Source: Leptoclinus maculatus
Lineage: Eukaryota > Chordata > Actinopteri > Perciformes > Stichaeidae
DNA: 64,000 nucleotides
Assembly: GCA_032191485.1 (NCBI GenBank)
Contig: JAVDOI010000005.1
Span: forward strand, 4,926,501-4,990,500
Direction: 5' to 3'
Each line of letters opens with the position of its first letter. Within the stretch, counting starts at the first letter, position 1. Shown here piece after piece: positions 11,275 to 24,878 of the stretch. Position numbers and translations under genes: made by a program. Below the pieces are notes generated by a model. It was not told the origin of the DNA. It saw only the letters and a list, made by a program, of their open reading frames with translations, and made no database searches.

Positions 11275-12754
11275 GTGTGTGTGAATGCGTGTGTGGAGAA
11301 AGACAGACAGACAGACAGACCTAACAATGCCTCCAAGTCGTGTGTGTGTGTAGACAGACAGACAGAACTAACAATGCCTCAGGTCGTGTCTGTCTGTCTG
11401 TCTTTCTACACAGACAGACCTAACAATGCCTCGAAGTTTTGTGTGTGTACAGACAGACAGACAGACAGACCTAACAATGCCTCCAAGTCGTGTGTGTGTG
11501 TAGACAGACAGACAGACAGACCTAACAATGCCTCCAAGTCGTGTGTGTGTGTAGACAGACAGACAGACCTAACAATGCCTCCAAGTCGTGTGTGTTTGCG
11601 TGTGTGTAGAAAGACAGACAGACAGACTGACAGACCCTAACAATAACTCCAAGTCGTGTCTGTCTGTCTGTCTGTCTTTCTACACAGACAGACCTAACAA
11701 TGCCTCCAAGTCGTGTGTGTGTGCGTGTGTGTGTGTAGAAAGACAGACAGACAGACTGACAGACCCTAACAATAACTCCAAGTCGTGTCTGTCTGACTGT
11801 CTGTCTTTCTACACAGACAGACCTAACAATGCCTCCAAGTCGTGTGTGTGTGTGCGTGTGTGTAGAAAGACAGACAGACAGACAGACCTAACAATGCCTC
11901 CAGGTCGTGTCTGTCTGTCTGTCTTTCTACACAGACAGACCTAACAATGCCTCCAAGTCGTGTGTGTGTGTGCGTGTGTGTAGAAAGACAGACAGACAGA
12001 CAGACCTAACAATGCCTCCAAGTCGTGTGTGTGTGTGTAGACAGACAGACAGACAGACCTAACAATGCCTCCAAGTCGTGCATGTGTGTGTGCAGACAGA
12101 TAGACAGACCTAACAATGCCTCAGGTCGTGTCTGTCTGTCTGTCTTTCTACACAGACACAGACCTAACAATGCCTCGAAGTTGTGTGTGTGTACAGACAG
12201 ACAGACAGAAAGACCTAACAATGCCTCCAAGTCGTGTGTGTGTGTAGACAGACAGACAGACCTAACAATGCCTCCAAGTCGTGTGTGTGTGCGTGTGTGT
12301 AGAAAGACAGACAGACAGACAGACCTAACAATGCCTCCAGGTCGTGTCTGTCTGTCTGTCTTTCTACACAGACAGACCTAACAATGCCTCCAAGTCGTGT
12401 GTGTGTGTGCGTGTGTGTAGAAAGACAGACAGACAGACAGACCTAACAATGCCTCCAAGTCGTGTGTGTGTGTGCGTGTGTGTAGAAAGACAGACAGACA
12501 GACAGACCTAACAATGCCTCCAAGTCGTGTGTGTGTGTGTGTGTAGACAGACAGACAGACAGACCTAACAATGCCTCCAAGTCGTGCGTGTGTGTAGAAA
12601 GACAGACAGACAGACAAACAGACCTAACAATAACTCCAAGTCGTGTCTGTCTGTCTCTCTACACAGACAGACCTAACAATTTCTCAAAGTCGTGTGTGTG
12701 TGTGTGTGTACAGACAGACAGACCTAACAATGCCTCCAGGTCGTGTGTGTGTGT

Positions 12755-12786
<32 letters not shown>

Positions 12787-15700
12787 CTAACAATAACTCC
12801 AAGTCGTGTCTGTCTGTCTCTCTACACAGACAGACCTAACAATTTCTCCAAGTCGTGTGTGTGTGTGTGTGTACAGACAGACAGACCTAACAATGCCTCC
12901 AATTCCTGCGTGTGTGTGTACAGACAGTCAGACAGAGAGAGTCAGGCAAAAAGTCAGAGAGACAGACAGAGTCAGACAGAGAGAGTCAGGCAGAGAGACA
13001 GACAAAGTCAGAGAGTCAGAGAGACAGACAGAAAGTCAGACTGATAGATAAGAGAGAGAATGAAAGAGCGATAGACGGATAGTTGTGCCTCCAAGTTGTG
13101 TGTGTACAGACAGACAGACAGACCTAACAATGCCTCCAAGTTGTGTGTGTGTGTGTGTAGACAGACAGACAGACCTAACAATACCTCCAAGTCATGTGTG
13201 TGTGTACAGACACAGACCCAACAATGCCTCCAAGTCGTGTGTGTGTGTGTACAGACAAACAGACCTAACAATGCCTCAAAGTCGTGTGTGTGTCGACAGA
13301 CAGACAGACAGACAGACAGACCTAACAATGCCTCCAAGTTGTGCGTGTGTGCGTGTGTGTAGAAAGACAGACAGACAGACTGACAGACCTAACAATAACT
13401 CCAAGTCGTGTGTGTGTGTAGACAGACAGACAGACAGACCTAACAATGCCTCGAAGTCGTGTGTGTGTGTGTGTGTATAGACAGACAGACAGACCTAACA
13501 ATGCCTCCAAGTCGTGTGTGTGTGCATGTGTGTAGAAAGACAGACAGACTGACAGACCTAACAATAACTCCAAGTCGTGTCTGTATGTCTGTCTGTCTTT
13601 CTACACAGACAGACCTAACAATGCCTCCAAGTCGTGTGTGTGTGTGCAGACAGACAGACAGACCTAACAATAACTCCAAGTCGTGTCTGTCTGTCTTTCT
13701 ACGGAGACAGACCTAACAATGCCTCCAAGTCGTGTGTGTGTGTGTGTGTACAGACAGACAGACCTAACAATGCCTCCAATTCGTGTGTGTGTGTGTGTAG
13801 ACAGACAGACAGACAGACAGACCTAACAATGCCTCCAAGTCGTGTGTGTGAATGCGTGTGTGGAGAAAGACAGACAGACAGACAGACCTAACAATGCCTC
13901 CAAGTCGTGTGTGTGTGTAGACAGACAGACAGAACTAACAATGCCTCAGGTCGTGTCTGTCTGTCTGTCTTTCTACACAGACAGACCTAACAATGCCTCG
14001 AAGTTTTGTGTGTGTACAGACAGACAGACAGACAGACCTAACAATGCCTCCAAGTCGTGTGTGTGTGTAGACAGACAGACAGACAGACCTAACAATGCCT
14101 CCAAGTCGTGTGTGTGTGTAGACAGACAGACAGACCTAACAATGCCTCCAAGTCGTGTGTGTTTGCGTGTGTGTAGAAAGACAGACAGACAGACTGACAG
14201 ACCCTAACAATAACTCCAAGTCGTGTCTGTCTGTCTGTCTGTCTTTCTACACAGACAGACCTATCAATGCCTCCAAGTCGTGTGTGTGTGCGTGTGTGTG
14301 TTTTGAAAGACAGACAGACAGACTGACAGACCCTAACAATAACTCCAAGTCGTGTCTGTCTGACTGTCTGTCTTTCTACACAGACAGACCTAACAATGCC
14401 TCCAAGTCGTGTGTGTGTGTGCGTGTGTGTAGAAAGACAGACAGACAGACAGACCTAACAATGCCTCCAAGTCGTGTGTGTGTGTGCGTGTGTGTAGAAA
14501 GACAGACAGACAGACAGACCTAACAATGCCTCCAAGTCGTGTGTGTGTGTGTGTGTAGACAGACAGACAGACAGACCTAACAATGCCTCCAAGTCGTGCG
14601 TGTGTGTAGAAAGACAGACAGACAGACAAACAGACCTAACAATAACTCCAAGTCGTGTCTGTCTGTCTCTCTACACAGACAGACCTAACAATTTCTCAAA
14701 GTCGTGTGTGTGTGTGTGTGTACAGACAGACAGACCTAACAATGCCTCCAGGTCGTGTGTGTGTGTAGACAGACAGACAGACAGACAAACAGACCTAACA
14801 ATAACTCCAAGTCGTGTCTGTCTGTCTCTCTACACAGACAGACCTAACAATTTCTCCAAGTCGTGTGTGTGTGTGTGTGTACAGACAGACAGACCTAACA
14901 ATGCCTCCAATTCCTGCGTGTGTGTGTACAGACAGTCAGACAGAGAGAGTCAGGCAAAAAGTCAGAGAGACAGACAGAGTCAGACAGAGAGAGTCAGGCA
15001 GAGAGACAGACAAAGTCAGAGAGTCAGAGAGACAGACAGAAAGTCAGACTGATAGATAAGAGAGAGAATGAAAGAGCGATAGACGGATAGTTGTGCCTCC
15101 AAGTTGTGTGTGTACAGACAGACAGACAGACCTAACAATGCCTCCAAGTTGTGTGTGTGTGTGTGTAGACAGACAGACAGACCTAACAATACCTCCAAGT
15201 CATGTGTGTGTGTACAGACACAGACCCAACAATGCCTCCAAGTCGTGTGTGTGTGTGTACAGACAAACAGACCTAACAATGCCTCAAAGTCGTGTGTGTG
15301 TCGACAGACAGACAGACAGACAGACAGACCTAACAATGCCTCCAAGTTGTGCGTGTGTGCGTGTGTGTAGAAAGACAGACAGACAGACTGACAGACCTAA
15401 CAATAACTCCAAGTCGTGTGTGTGTGTAGACAGACAGACAGACAGACCTAACAATGCCTCGAAGTCGTGTGTGTGTGTGTGTGTATAGACAGACAGACAG
15501 ACCTAACAATGCCTCCAAGTCGTGTGTGTGTGCATGTGTGTAGAAAGACAGACAGACTGACAGACCTAACAATAACTCCAAGTCGTGTCTGTATGTCTGT
15601 CTGTCTTTCTACACAGACAGACCTAACAATGCCTCCAAGTCGTGTGTGTGTGTGCAGACAGACAGACAGACCTAACAATAACTCCAAGTCGTGTCTGTCT

Positions 15701-17850
15701 GTCTTTCTACGGAGACAGACCTAACAATGCCTCCAAGTCGTGTGTGTGTGTGTGTACAGACAGACAGACCTAACAATGCCTCCAATTCGTGTGTGTGTGT
15801 GTGTAGACAGACAGACAGACAGACAGACCTAACAATGCCTCCAAGTCGTGTGTGTGAATGCGTGTGTGGAGAAAGACAGACAGACAGACAGACCTAACAA
15901 TGCCTCCAAGTCGTGTGTGTGTGTAGACAGACAGACAGAACTAACAATGCCTCAGGTCGTGTCTGTCTGTCTGTCTTTCTACACAGACAGACCTAACAAT
16001 GCCTCGAAGTTTTGTGTGTGTACAGACAGACAGACAGACAGACCTAACAATGCCTCCAAGTCGTGTGTGTGTGTAGACAGACAGACAGACAGACCTAACA
16101 ATGCCTCCAAGTCGTGTGTGTGTGTAGACAGACAGACAGACCTAACAATGCCTCCAAGTCGTGTGTGTTTGCGTGTGTGTAGAAAGACAGACAGACAGAC
16201 TGACAGACCCTAACAATAACTCCAAGTCGTGTCTGTCTGTCTGTCTGTCTTTCTACACAGACAGACCTATCAATGCCTCCAAGTCGTGTGTGTGTGCGTG
16301 TGTGTGTTTTGAAAGACAGACAGACAGACTGACAGACCCTAACAATAACTCCAAGTCGTGTCTGTCTGACTGTCTGTCTTTCTACACAGACAGACCTAAC
16401 AATGCCTCCAAGTCGTGTGTGTGTGTGCGTGTGTGTAGAAAGACAGACAGACAGACAGACCTAACAATGCCTCCAAGTCGTGTGTGTGTGTGCGTGTGTG
16501 TAGAAAGACAGACAGACAGACAGACCTAACAATGCCTCCAAGTCGTGTGTGTGTGTGTGTGTAGACAGACAGACAGACAGACCTAACAATGCCTCCAAGT
16601 CGTGCGTGTGTGTAGAAAGACAGACAGACAGACAAACAGACCTAACAATAACTCCAAGTCGTGTCTGTCTGTCTCTCTACACAGACAGACCTAACAATTT
16701 CTCAAAGTCGTGTGTGTGTGTGTGTGTACAGACAGACAGACCTAACAATGCCTCCAGGTCGTGTGTGTGTGTAGACAGACAGACAGACAGACAAACAGAC
16801 CTAACAATAACTCCAAGTCGTGTCTGTCTGTCTCTCTACACAGACAGACCTAACAATTTCTCCAAGTCGTGTGTGTGTGTGTGTGTACAGACAGACAGAC
16901 CTAACAATGCCTCCAATTCCTGCGTGTGTGTGTACAGACAGTCAGACAGAGAGAGTCAGGCAAAAAGTCAGAGAGACAGACAGAGTCAGACAGAGAGAGT
17001 CAGGCAGAGAGACAGACAAAGTCAGAGAGTCAGAGAGACAGACAGAAAGTCAGACTGATAGATAAGAGAGAGAATGAAAGAGCGATAGACGGATAGTTGT
17101 GCCTCCAAGTTGTGTGTGTACAGACAGACAGACAGACCTAACAATGCCTCCAAGTTGTGTGTGTGTGTGTGTAGACAGACAGACAGACCTAACAATACCT
17201 CCAAGTCATGTGTGTGTGTACAGACACAGACCCAACAATGCCTCCAAGTCGTGTGTGTGTGTGTACAGACAAACAGACCTAACAATGCCTCAAAGTCGTG
17301 TGTGTGTCGACAGACAGACAGACAGACAGACAGACCTAACAATGCCTCCAAGTTGTGCGTGTGTGCGTGTGTGTAGAAAGACAGACAGACAGACTGACAG
17401 ACCTAACAATAACTCCAAGTCGTGTGTGTGTGTAGACAGACAGACAGACAGACCTAACAATGCCTCGAAGTCGTGTGTGTGTGTGTGTGTATAGACAGAC
17501 AGACAGACCTAACAATGCCTCCAAGTCGTGTGTGTGTGCATGTGTGTAGAAAGACAGACAGACTGACAGACCTAACAATAACTCCAAGTCGTGTCTGTAT
17601 GTCTGTCTGTCTTTCTACACAGACAGACCTAACAATGCCTCCAAGTCGTGTGTGTGTGTGCAGACAGACAGACAGACCTAACAATAACTCCAAGTCGTGT
17701 CTGTCTGTCTTTCTACAGAGACAGACCTAACAATGCCTCCAAGTCGTGTGTGTGTGTGTGTGTACAGACAGACAGACCTAACAATGCCTCCAATTCGTGT
17801 GTGTGTGTGTGTAGACAGACAGACAGACAGACAGACCTAACAATGCCTCC
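11275..17850 (+). repeat. Three-copy higher-order repeat of about 2.0 kb
   Basis: X-block ends at 13082, 15090 and 17096 are 2008 and 2006 bp apart. The intervening monomers match in order, including rare variants: GTGTGAATGCGTGTGTGGAG at about 13.85 and 15.85 kb, GTGTGTTTTGAAAGACAG at about 14.30 and 16.31 kb, and AATTCCTGCG just before each X. The first two copies carry TTTCTACGGAGACAG (about 13.70 and 15.71 kb) and the third carries TTTCTACAGAGACAG (about 17.71 kb), so the first two are closer relatives. A partial extra copy of the unit start lies at about 11.28-11.8 kb. Confidence 0.85.
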
Positions 17851-18251
17851 AAGTCGTTTGTGTGTGTGTGTACAGACAGACAGACAGACCTAACAAAGCC
17901 TCCAAGTCGTGTGTGTGTGCATGTGTGTAGAAAGACAGACATACAGACAGACAGACCTAAAAATGCCTCAGGTCGTGTCTGTCTGTCTGTCTTTCTACAC
18001 AGACAGACCTAACAATGCCTCCAAGTCGTTTGTGCGTTTGTGTACAGACAGACAGACCTAACAATGCCTCCAAGTCGTGTGTGTGTGTAGACAGACAGAC
18101 AGACAGACCTAGCAATGCCTCCAAGTCGTGCGTGTGTGTAGAAAGACAGACAGACAGACAGACCTAACAATGCCTCCAAGTCGTGTGTGTGTGTGTAGAC
18201 AGACAGACAGACAGACCTAACAATGCCTCCAAGTCGTGCGTGTGTGTAGAA

Positions 18252-18287
<36 letters not shown>

Positions 18288-19025
18288 CTAACAATGCCTC
18301 AGGTCGTGTCTGTCTGTCTGTCTGTCTTTCTACATAGACAGACCCAACAATGCCTCCAAGTCGTGTGTGTGTGTAGACAGACAGACAGACAGACCTAACA
18401 ATGCCTCCAAGTCGTGTGTGTGTAGACAGACAGACAGACAGACCTAACAATGCCTCCAAGTCGTGTGTGTTTGCGTGTGTGTAGAAAGACAGACAGACTG
18501 ACAGACTGACAGACCCTAACAATAACTCCAAGTCATGTCTTTCTGTCTGTCTGTCTGTCTTTCTACACAGACAGACCTAACAATGCCTCCAGGTCGTGTA
18601 TGTCTGTCTGTCTTTCTACACAGACAGACCTAACAATGCCTCCAAGTAGTGTGTGTGTGTGCGTGTGTGTAGAAAGACAGACAGACAGACAGACCTAACA
18701 ATGCCTCCAGGTTGTGTCCGTCTGTCTGTCTTTCTACACAGACAGACCTAGTGCCAGACAGACAGACAGACAGACCTAACAATGCCTCCAAGTCGTGCGT
18801 GTGTGTAGAAAGACAGACAGACAGACAAACAGACCTAACAATAACTCCAAGTCGTGTCTGTCTGTCTCTCTACACAGACAGACCTAACAATTTCTCCAAG
18901 TCGTGTGTGTGTGTGTGTACAGACAGACAGACCTAACAATGCCTCCAAGTCGTGCATGTGTGTGTACAGACAGACAGACAGACAGACCTAACAATGCCTC
19001 CAAGTCGTGCGTGTGTGTGTACAGA

Positions 19026-19175
19026 CAGTCAGACAAAGAGAGTCAGGCAAAAAGTCAGAGAGACAGACAGAGTCAGACAGAGAGAGTCAGGCAGAGAGAC
19101 ACACGGAGTCAGAGAGACAGACAGAAAGTCAGACTGATAGATAAGAGAGAGAATGAAAGAGCGATAGACAGATAG
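19026..19175 (+). repeat. Block X, divergent type 1
   Basis: This 150-bp copy carries a private variant, GAGACACACGGAGTCAG, where others read GAGACAGACAAAGTCAG. Its terminus is GATAGACAGATAG instead of GATAGACGGATAG. A type-2 copy follows only 230 bp later (19406-19559), the closest pair of X blocks in the window. Confidence 0.85.
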
Positions 19176-19742
19176 TTTTGCCTCCAAGTTGTGTGTGTAC
19201 AGACAGACAGACAGACCTAACAATGCCTCCAAGTCGTGTGTGTGTAGACAGACAGACAGACAGACAGACCTAACAATACATCCAAGTCGTGTGTGTGTAC
19301 AGACACAGACCTAACAATGCCTCCAAGTCGTGTGTGTGTGTGTGTGTACAGACAAACAGACCTAACAATGCCTCCAAGTTGTGCGTGTGTGTGTGTGTGT
19401 ACAGACAGTCAGACAGAGAGAGTCAGGCAGAAAGTCAGAGAGACAGACAGAGTCAGACAGAGAGAGTCAGGCAGAGAGACAGACAAAGTCAGAGTCAGAG
19501 AGACAGACAGAAATTCAGACTGATAGAAAAGAGAGAATGAAAGAGAGATAGACGGATAGTTGTGCCTCCAAGTTGTGTGTGTACAGACAGACAGACAGAC
19601 AGACCTAACAATGCCTCCAAGTCGTGTGTGTGTGTGTAGACAGACAGACAGACAGACCTAACAATAACTGCAAGTCGTGTCTGTCTGTCTTTCTACAGAG
19701 ACAGACCTAACAATGCCTCCAAGTCGTGTGTGTGTGTGTGTG

Positions 19743-19775
<33 letters not shown>

Positions 19776-20339
19776 CTAACAATGCCTCCAAGTCGTTTGT
19801 GTGTGTGTGTGTACAGACAGACATAACTAACAAAGCCTCCAAGACGTGTGTGTGTGCATGTGTGTAGAAAGACAGACAGACAGACAGACAGACAGACCTA
19901 ACAATGCCTCAGGTCGTGTCTGTCTGTCTGTCTTTCTACACAGACACAGACCTAACAATGCCTCGAAGTTGTGTGTGTGTACAGACAGACAGACAGACAG
20001 ACCTAACAATGCCTCCAAGTCGTGTGTGTGTGTAGACAGACAGACAGACCTAACAATGCCTCCAAGTCGTGTGTGTGTGCGTGTGTGTAGAAAGACAGAC
20101 AGACAGACTGACAGACCCTAACAATAACTCCAAGTCGTGTCTGTCTGTCTGTCTGTCTTTCTACACAGACAGACCTAACAATGCCTCCAGGTCGTGTCTG
20201 TCTGTCTGTCTTTCTACACAGACAGACCTAACAATGCCTCCAAGTCGTGTGTGTGTGCGTGTGTGTAGAAAGACAGACAGACAGACAGACCTAACAATGC
20301 CTCCAGGTCGTGTCTGTCTGTCTGTCTGTCTTTCTACAC

Positions 20340-20563
20340 AGACAGACCTAGTGCCAGACAGACAGACAGACAGACCTAACAATGCCTCCAAGTCGTGCGT
20401 GTGTGTAGAAAGACAGACAGACAGACAAACAGACCAAACAATAACTCCAAGTCGTGTCTGTCTGTCTCTCTACACAGACAGACCTAACAATTTCTCCAAG
20501 TCGTGTGTGTGTGTGTGTACAGACAGGCAGACCTAACAATGCCTCCAGGTCGTGTGTGTGTGT

Positions 20564-20595
<32 letters not shown>

Positions 20596-20728
20596 CTAAC
20601 AATGCCTCCAGGTCCTGTCTGTCTGTCTGTCTTTCTACACAGACAGACCTAACAATTTCTCCAAGTCGTGTGTGTGTGTGTGTACAGACAGGCAGACCTA
20701 ACAATGCCTCCAGGTCGTGTGTGTGTGT

Positions 20729-20760
<32 letters not shown>

Positions 20761-21685
20761 CTAACAATGCCTCAGGTCGTGTCTGTCTGTCTGTCTGTCT
20801 TTCTACACAGACAGACCCAACAATGCCTCCAAGTCGTGTGTGTGTACAGAAACAGACCTAACAATGCCTCCAAGTTGTGTGTGTGTGCATGTGTGTAGAA
20901 AGACAGACAGACAGACTGACAGACCTAACAATAACTCCAAGTCGTGCGTGTGTGCATGTGTGTAGAAAGACAGACAGACAGACTGACAGACCTAACAATA
21001 ACTCCAAGTCGTGTCTGTCTGTCTTTCTACACAGACAGACCTAACAATGCCTCCAAGTCGTTTGTGCATGTGTGTACAGACAGACAGACCTAACAATGCC
21101 TCCAAGTCGTGTGTGTGTGTGTAGACAGACAGACAGACAGACAGACAGACCTAACAATGCCTCCAAGTCGTGCATGTGTGTGTACAGACAGACAGACAGA
21201 CAGACCTAACAATGCCTCCAAGTCGTGCATGTGTGTGTACAGACAGTCAGACAAAGAGAGTCAGGCAAAAAGTCAGAGAGACAGACAGAGTCAGACAGAG
21301 AGAGTCAGGCAGAGAGACAGACAAAGTCAGAGAGTCAGAGAGACAGACAGAAAGTCAGACTGATAGATAAGAGAGAGAATGAAAGAGCGATCGACGGATA
21401 GTTGTGCCTCCAAGTTGTGTGTGTACAGACAGACAGACAGACCTAACAATGCCTCCAAGTCGTGTGTGTGTGTGTGTAGACAGACAGACAGACAGACCTA
21501 ACAATACCTCCAAGTCGTGTGTGTGTACAGACACAGACCTAACAATGCCTCCAAGTCGTGTGTGTGTGTGTGTGCAGACAGACAGACCTAACAATGCCTC
21601 CAATTCGTGTGTGTGTGTGTAGACAGACAGACAGACAGACCTAACAATGCCTCCAAGTCGTGTGTGTGTGTGCATGTGTGTAGAA

Positions 21686-21717
<32 letters not shown>

Positions 21718-22295
21718 CTAACAATGCCTCAGGTCGTGTCTGTCTGTCTGTCTTTCTACACAGACACAGACCTAACAATGCCTCGAAGTTGTGTGTGTGT
21801 ACAGACAGACAGACAGACAGACCTAACAATGCCTCCAAGTCGTGTGTGTGTGTAGACAGACAGACAGACCTAACAATGCTTCCAAGTCGTGTGTGTGTGT
21901 GTAGACAGACAGACAGACAGACAGACCTAACAATGCCTCGAAGTCGTGTGTGTGTGTAGACAGACAGACAGACCTAACAATGCCTCCAAGTCGTGTGTGT
22001 GTGTAGACAGACAGACAGACCTAACAATGCCTCCAGGTCGTGTGTGTCTGTCTGTCTGTCTTTCTACACAGACAGACCTAGTGCCAGACAGACAGACAGA
22101 CAGACCTAACAATGCCTCCAAGTCGTGCGTGTGTGTAGAAAGACAGACAGACAGACAAACAGACCAAACAATAACTCCAAGTCGTGTCTGTCTGTCTCTC
22201 TACACAGACAGACCTAACAATTTCTCCAAGTCGTGTGTGTGTGTGTGTGTACAGACAGGCAGACCTAACAATGCCTCCAGGTCGTGTGTGTGTGT

Positions 22296-22327
<32 letters not shown>

Positions 22328-22460
22328 CTAACAATGCCTCCAGGTCCTGTCTGTCTGTCTGTCTTTCTACACAGACAGACCTAACAATTTCTCCAAGTCG
22401 TGTGTGTGTGTGTGTACAGACAGGCAGACCTAACAATGCCTCCAGGTCGTGTGTGTGTGT

Positions 22461-22492
<32 letters not shown>

Positions 22493-23415
22493 CTAACAAT
22501 GCCTCAGGTCGTGTCTGTCTGTCTGTCTGTCTTTCTACACAGACAGACCCAACAATGCCTCCAAGTCGTGTGTGTGTACAGAAACATACCTAACAATGCC
22601 TCCAAGTTGTGTGTGTGTGCATGTGTGTAGAAAGACAGACAGACAGACTGACAGACCTAACAATAACTCCAAGTCGTGCGTGTGTGCATGTGTGTAGAAA
22701 GACAGACAGACAGACTGACAGACCTAACAATAACTCCAAGTCGTGTCTGTCTGTCTTTCTACACAGACAGACCTAACAATGCCTCCAAGTCGTTTGTGCA
22801 TGTGTGTACAGACAGACAGACCTAACAATGCCTCCAAGTCGTGTGTGTGTGTGTAGACAGACAGACAGACAGACAGACAGACCTAACAATGCCTCCAAGT
22901 CGTGCATGTGTGTGTACAGACAGACAGACAGACAGACCTAACAATGCCTCCAAGTCGTGCATGTGTGTGTACAGACAGTCAGACAAAGAGAGTCAGGCAA
23001 AAAGTCAGAGAGACAGACAGAGTCAGACAGAGAGAGTCAGGCAGAGAGACAGACAAAGTCAGAGAGTCAGAGAGACAGACAGAAAGTCAGACTGATAGAT
23101 AAGAGAGAGAATGAAAGAGCGATCGACGGATAGTTGTGCCTCCAAGTTGTGTGTGTACAGACAGACAGACAGACCTAACAATGCCTCCAAGTCGTGTGTG
23201 TGTGTGTAGACAGACAGACAGACATACCTAACAATACCTCCAAGTCGTGTGTGTGTACAGACACAGACCTAACAATGCCTCCAAGTCGTGTGTGTGTGTG
23301 TGTGCAGACAGACAGACCTAACAATGCCTCCAATTCGTGTGTGTGTGTGTAGACAGACAGACAGACAGACCTAACAATGCCTCCAAGTCGTGTGTGTGTG
23401 TGCATGTGTGTAGAA

Positions 23416-23447
<32 letters not shown>

Positions 23448-23600
23448 CTAACAATGCCTCAGGTCGTGTCTGTCTGTCTGTCTTTCTACACAGACACAGA
23501 CCTAACAATGCCTCGAAGTTGTGTGTGTGTACAGACAGACAGACAGACAGACCTAACAATGCCTCCAAGTCGTGTGTGTGTGTAGACAGACAGACAGACC
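20340..23600 (+). repeat. Tandem duplication of about 1.73 kb
   Basis: X-block ends at 21401 and 23133 are 1732 bp apart. Both copies contain the truncated monomer CCTAGTGCCAGACAG (20.35 and 22.08 kb), a doubled ACAGGCAGACC variant, and an X block with the private change GCGATCGACGG. The same GCGATCGACGG variant is seen in 25794-25951, which links this unit to the adjacent 2.82-kb duplication. Confidence 0.8.
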
Positions 23601-24123
23601 TAACAATGCTTCCAAGTCGTGTGTGTGTGTGTAGACAGACAGACAGACAGACAGACCTAACAATGCCTCGAAGTCGTGTGTGTGTGAGTGTGTAGACAGA
23701 CAGACAGACCTAACAATGCCTCCAAGTCGTGTGTGTGTGTAGACAGACAGACAGACCTAACAATGCCTCCAAGTCGTGTGTGTGTTTGCGTGTCTGTAGA
23801 AAGACAGATAGACAGACAGACAGACCTAACAATGCCTCCAAGTCGCGTGTGTTTGTGTAGACAGACAGACAGACCTAACAATGCCTCAGGTCGTGTCTGT
23901 CTGTCTGTCTTTCTACACAGACAGACCTAACAATGCCTCGAAGTTGTGTGTGTGTACAGACAGACAGACAGACAGACAGACATACCTAACAATGCCTCCA
24001 AGTTGTGTGTGTGTGTGTAGACAGACAGACAGACAGACCTAACAATGCCTCCAAGTCGTGCATGTGTGTGTGCAGACAGACAGACAGACCTAACAATGCC
24101 TCCAAGTCGCGTGTGTGTGTGTG

Positions 24124-24124
<1 letters not shown>

Positions 24125-24200
<76 letters not shown>
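24125..24200 (+). repeat. (AGAC)19 microsatellite
   Basis: The longest uninterrupted AGAC/GACA run I found, 76 bp, in the tail of one monomer. An identical-length run lies 2820 bp downstream at 26945-27020. Confidence 0.95.
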
Positions 24201-24626
24201 CTAACAATGCCTCCAAGTCGTGTGTGTGTGTGTGTGTGTACAGACAGTCAGACAGAGAGAGTCAGGCAGAAAGTCAGAGAGACAGACAGAGTCAGACAGA
24301 GAGAGTCAGGCAGAGAGACAGACAAAGTCAGAGAGTCAGAGAGACAGACAGAAATTCAGACTGATAGAAAAGAGAGAGAATGAAAGAGAGATAGACGGAT
24401 AGTTGTGCCTCCAAGTTGTGTGTGTACAGACAGACAGACCTAACAATGCCTCCAAGTCGTGTGTGTGTGTGTAGACAGACAGACAGACAGACAGACCTAA
24501 CAATGCCTCCAAGTCGTGTCTGTCTGTCTTTCTACACAGACAGACCTAACAATGCCTCCAAGTCGTTTGTGCGTTTGTGTACAGACAGACAGACCTAACA
24601 ATGCCTCCAAGTCGTGTGTGTGTGTG

Positions 24627-24667
<41 letters not shown>

Positions 24668-24764
24668 CTATCAATGCCTCCAATTCGTGCGTGTGTGTAG
24701 AAAGACAGACAGACAGACAGACAGACCTAACAATGCCTCCAAGTCGTGCGTGTGTGTGTACAGA

Positions 24765-24878
24765 CAGTCAGACAGAGAGAGTCAGGCAGAGAGACAGACA
24801 AAGTCAGAGAGTCAGAGAGACAGACAGAAAGTCAGACTGATAGATAAGAGAGAGAATGAAAGAGCGATAGACGGATAG
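24765..24878 (+). repeat. Block X, short type 1 (internal deletion)
   Basis: Only 114 bp long. About 44 bp is missing between two AGAGAGTCAGGCA words, as expected from recombination between the repeated words within the block. The same deletion is present at 27585-27698, 29508-29623 and 30886-30999, so these four copies descend from one deleted ancestor. That ties the 24.7-31 kb region together as one amplification family. Confidence 0.88.
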
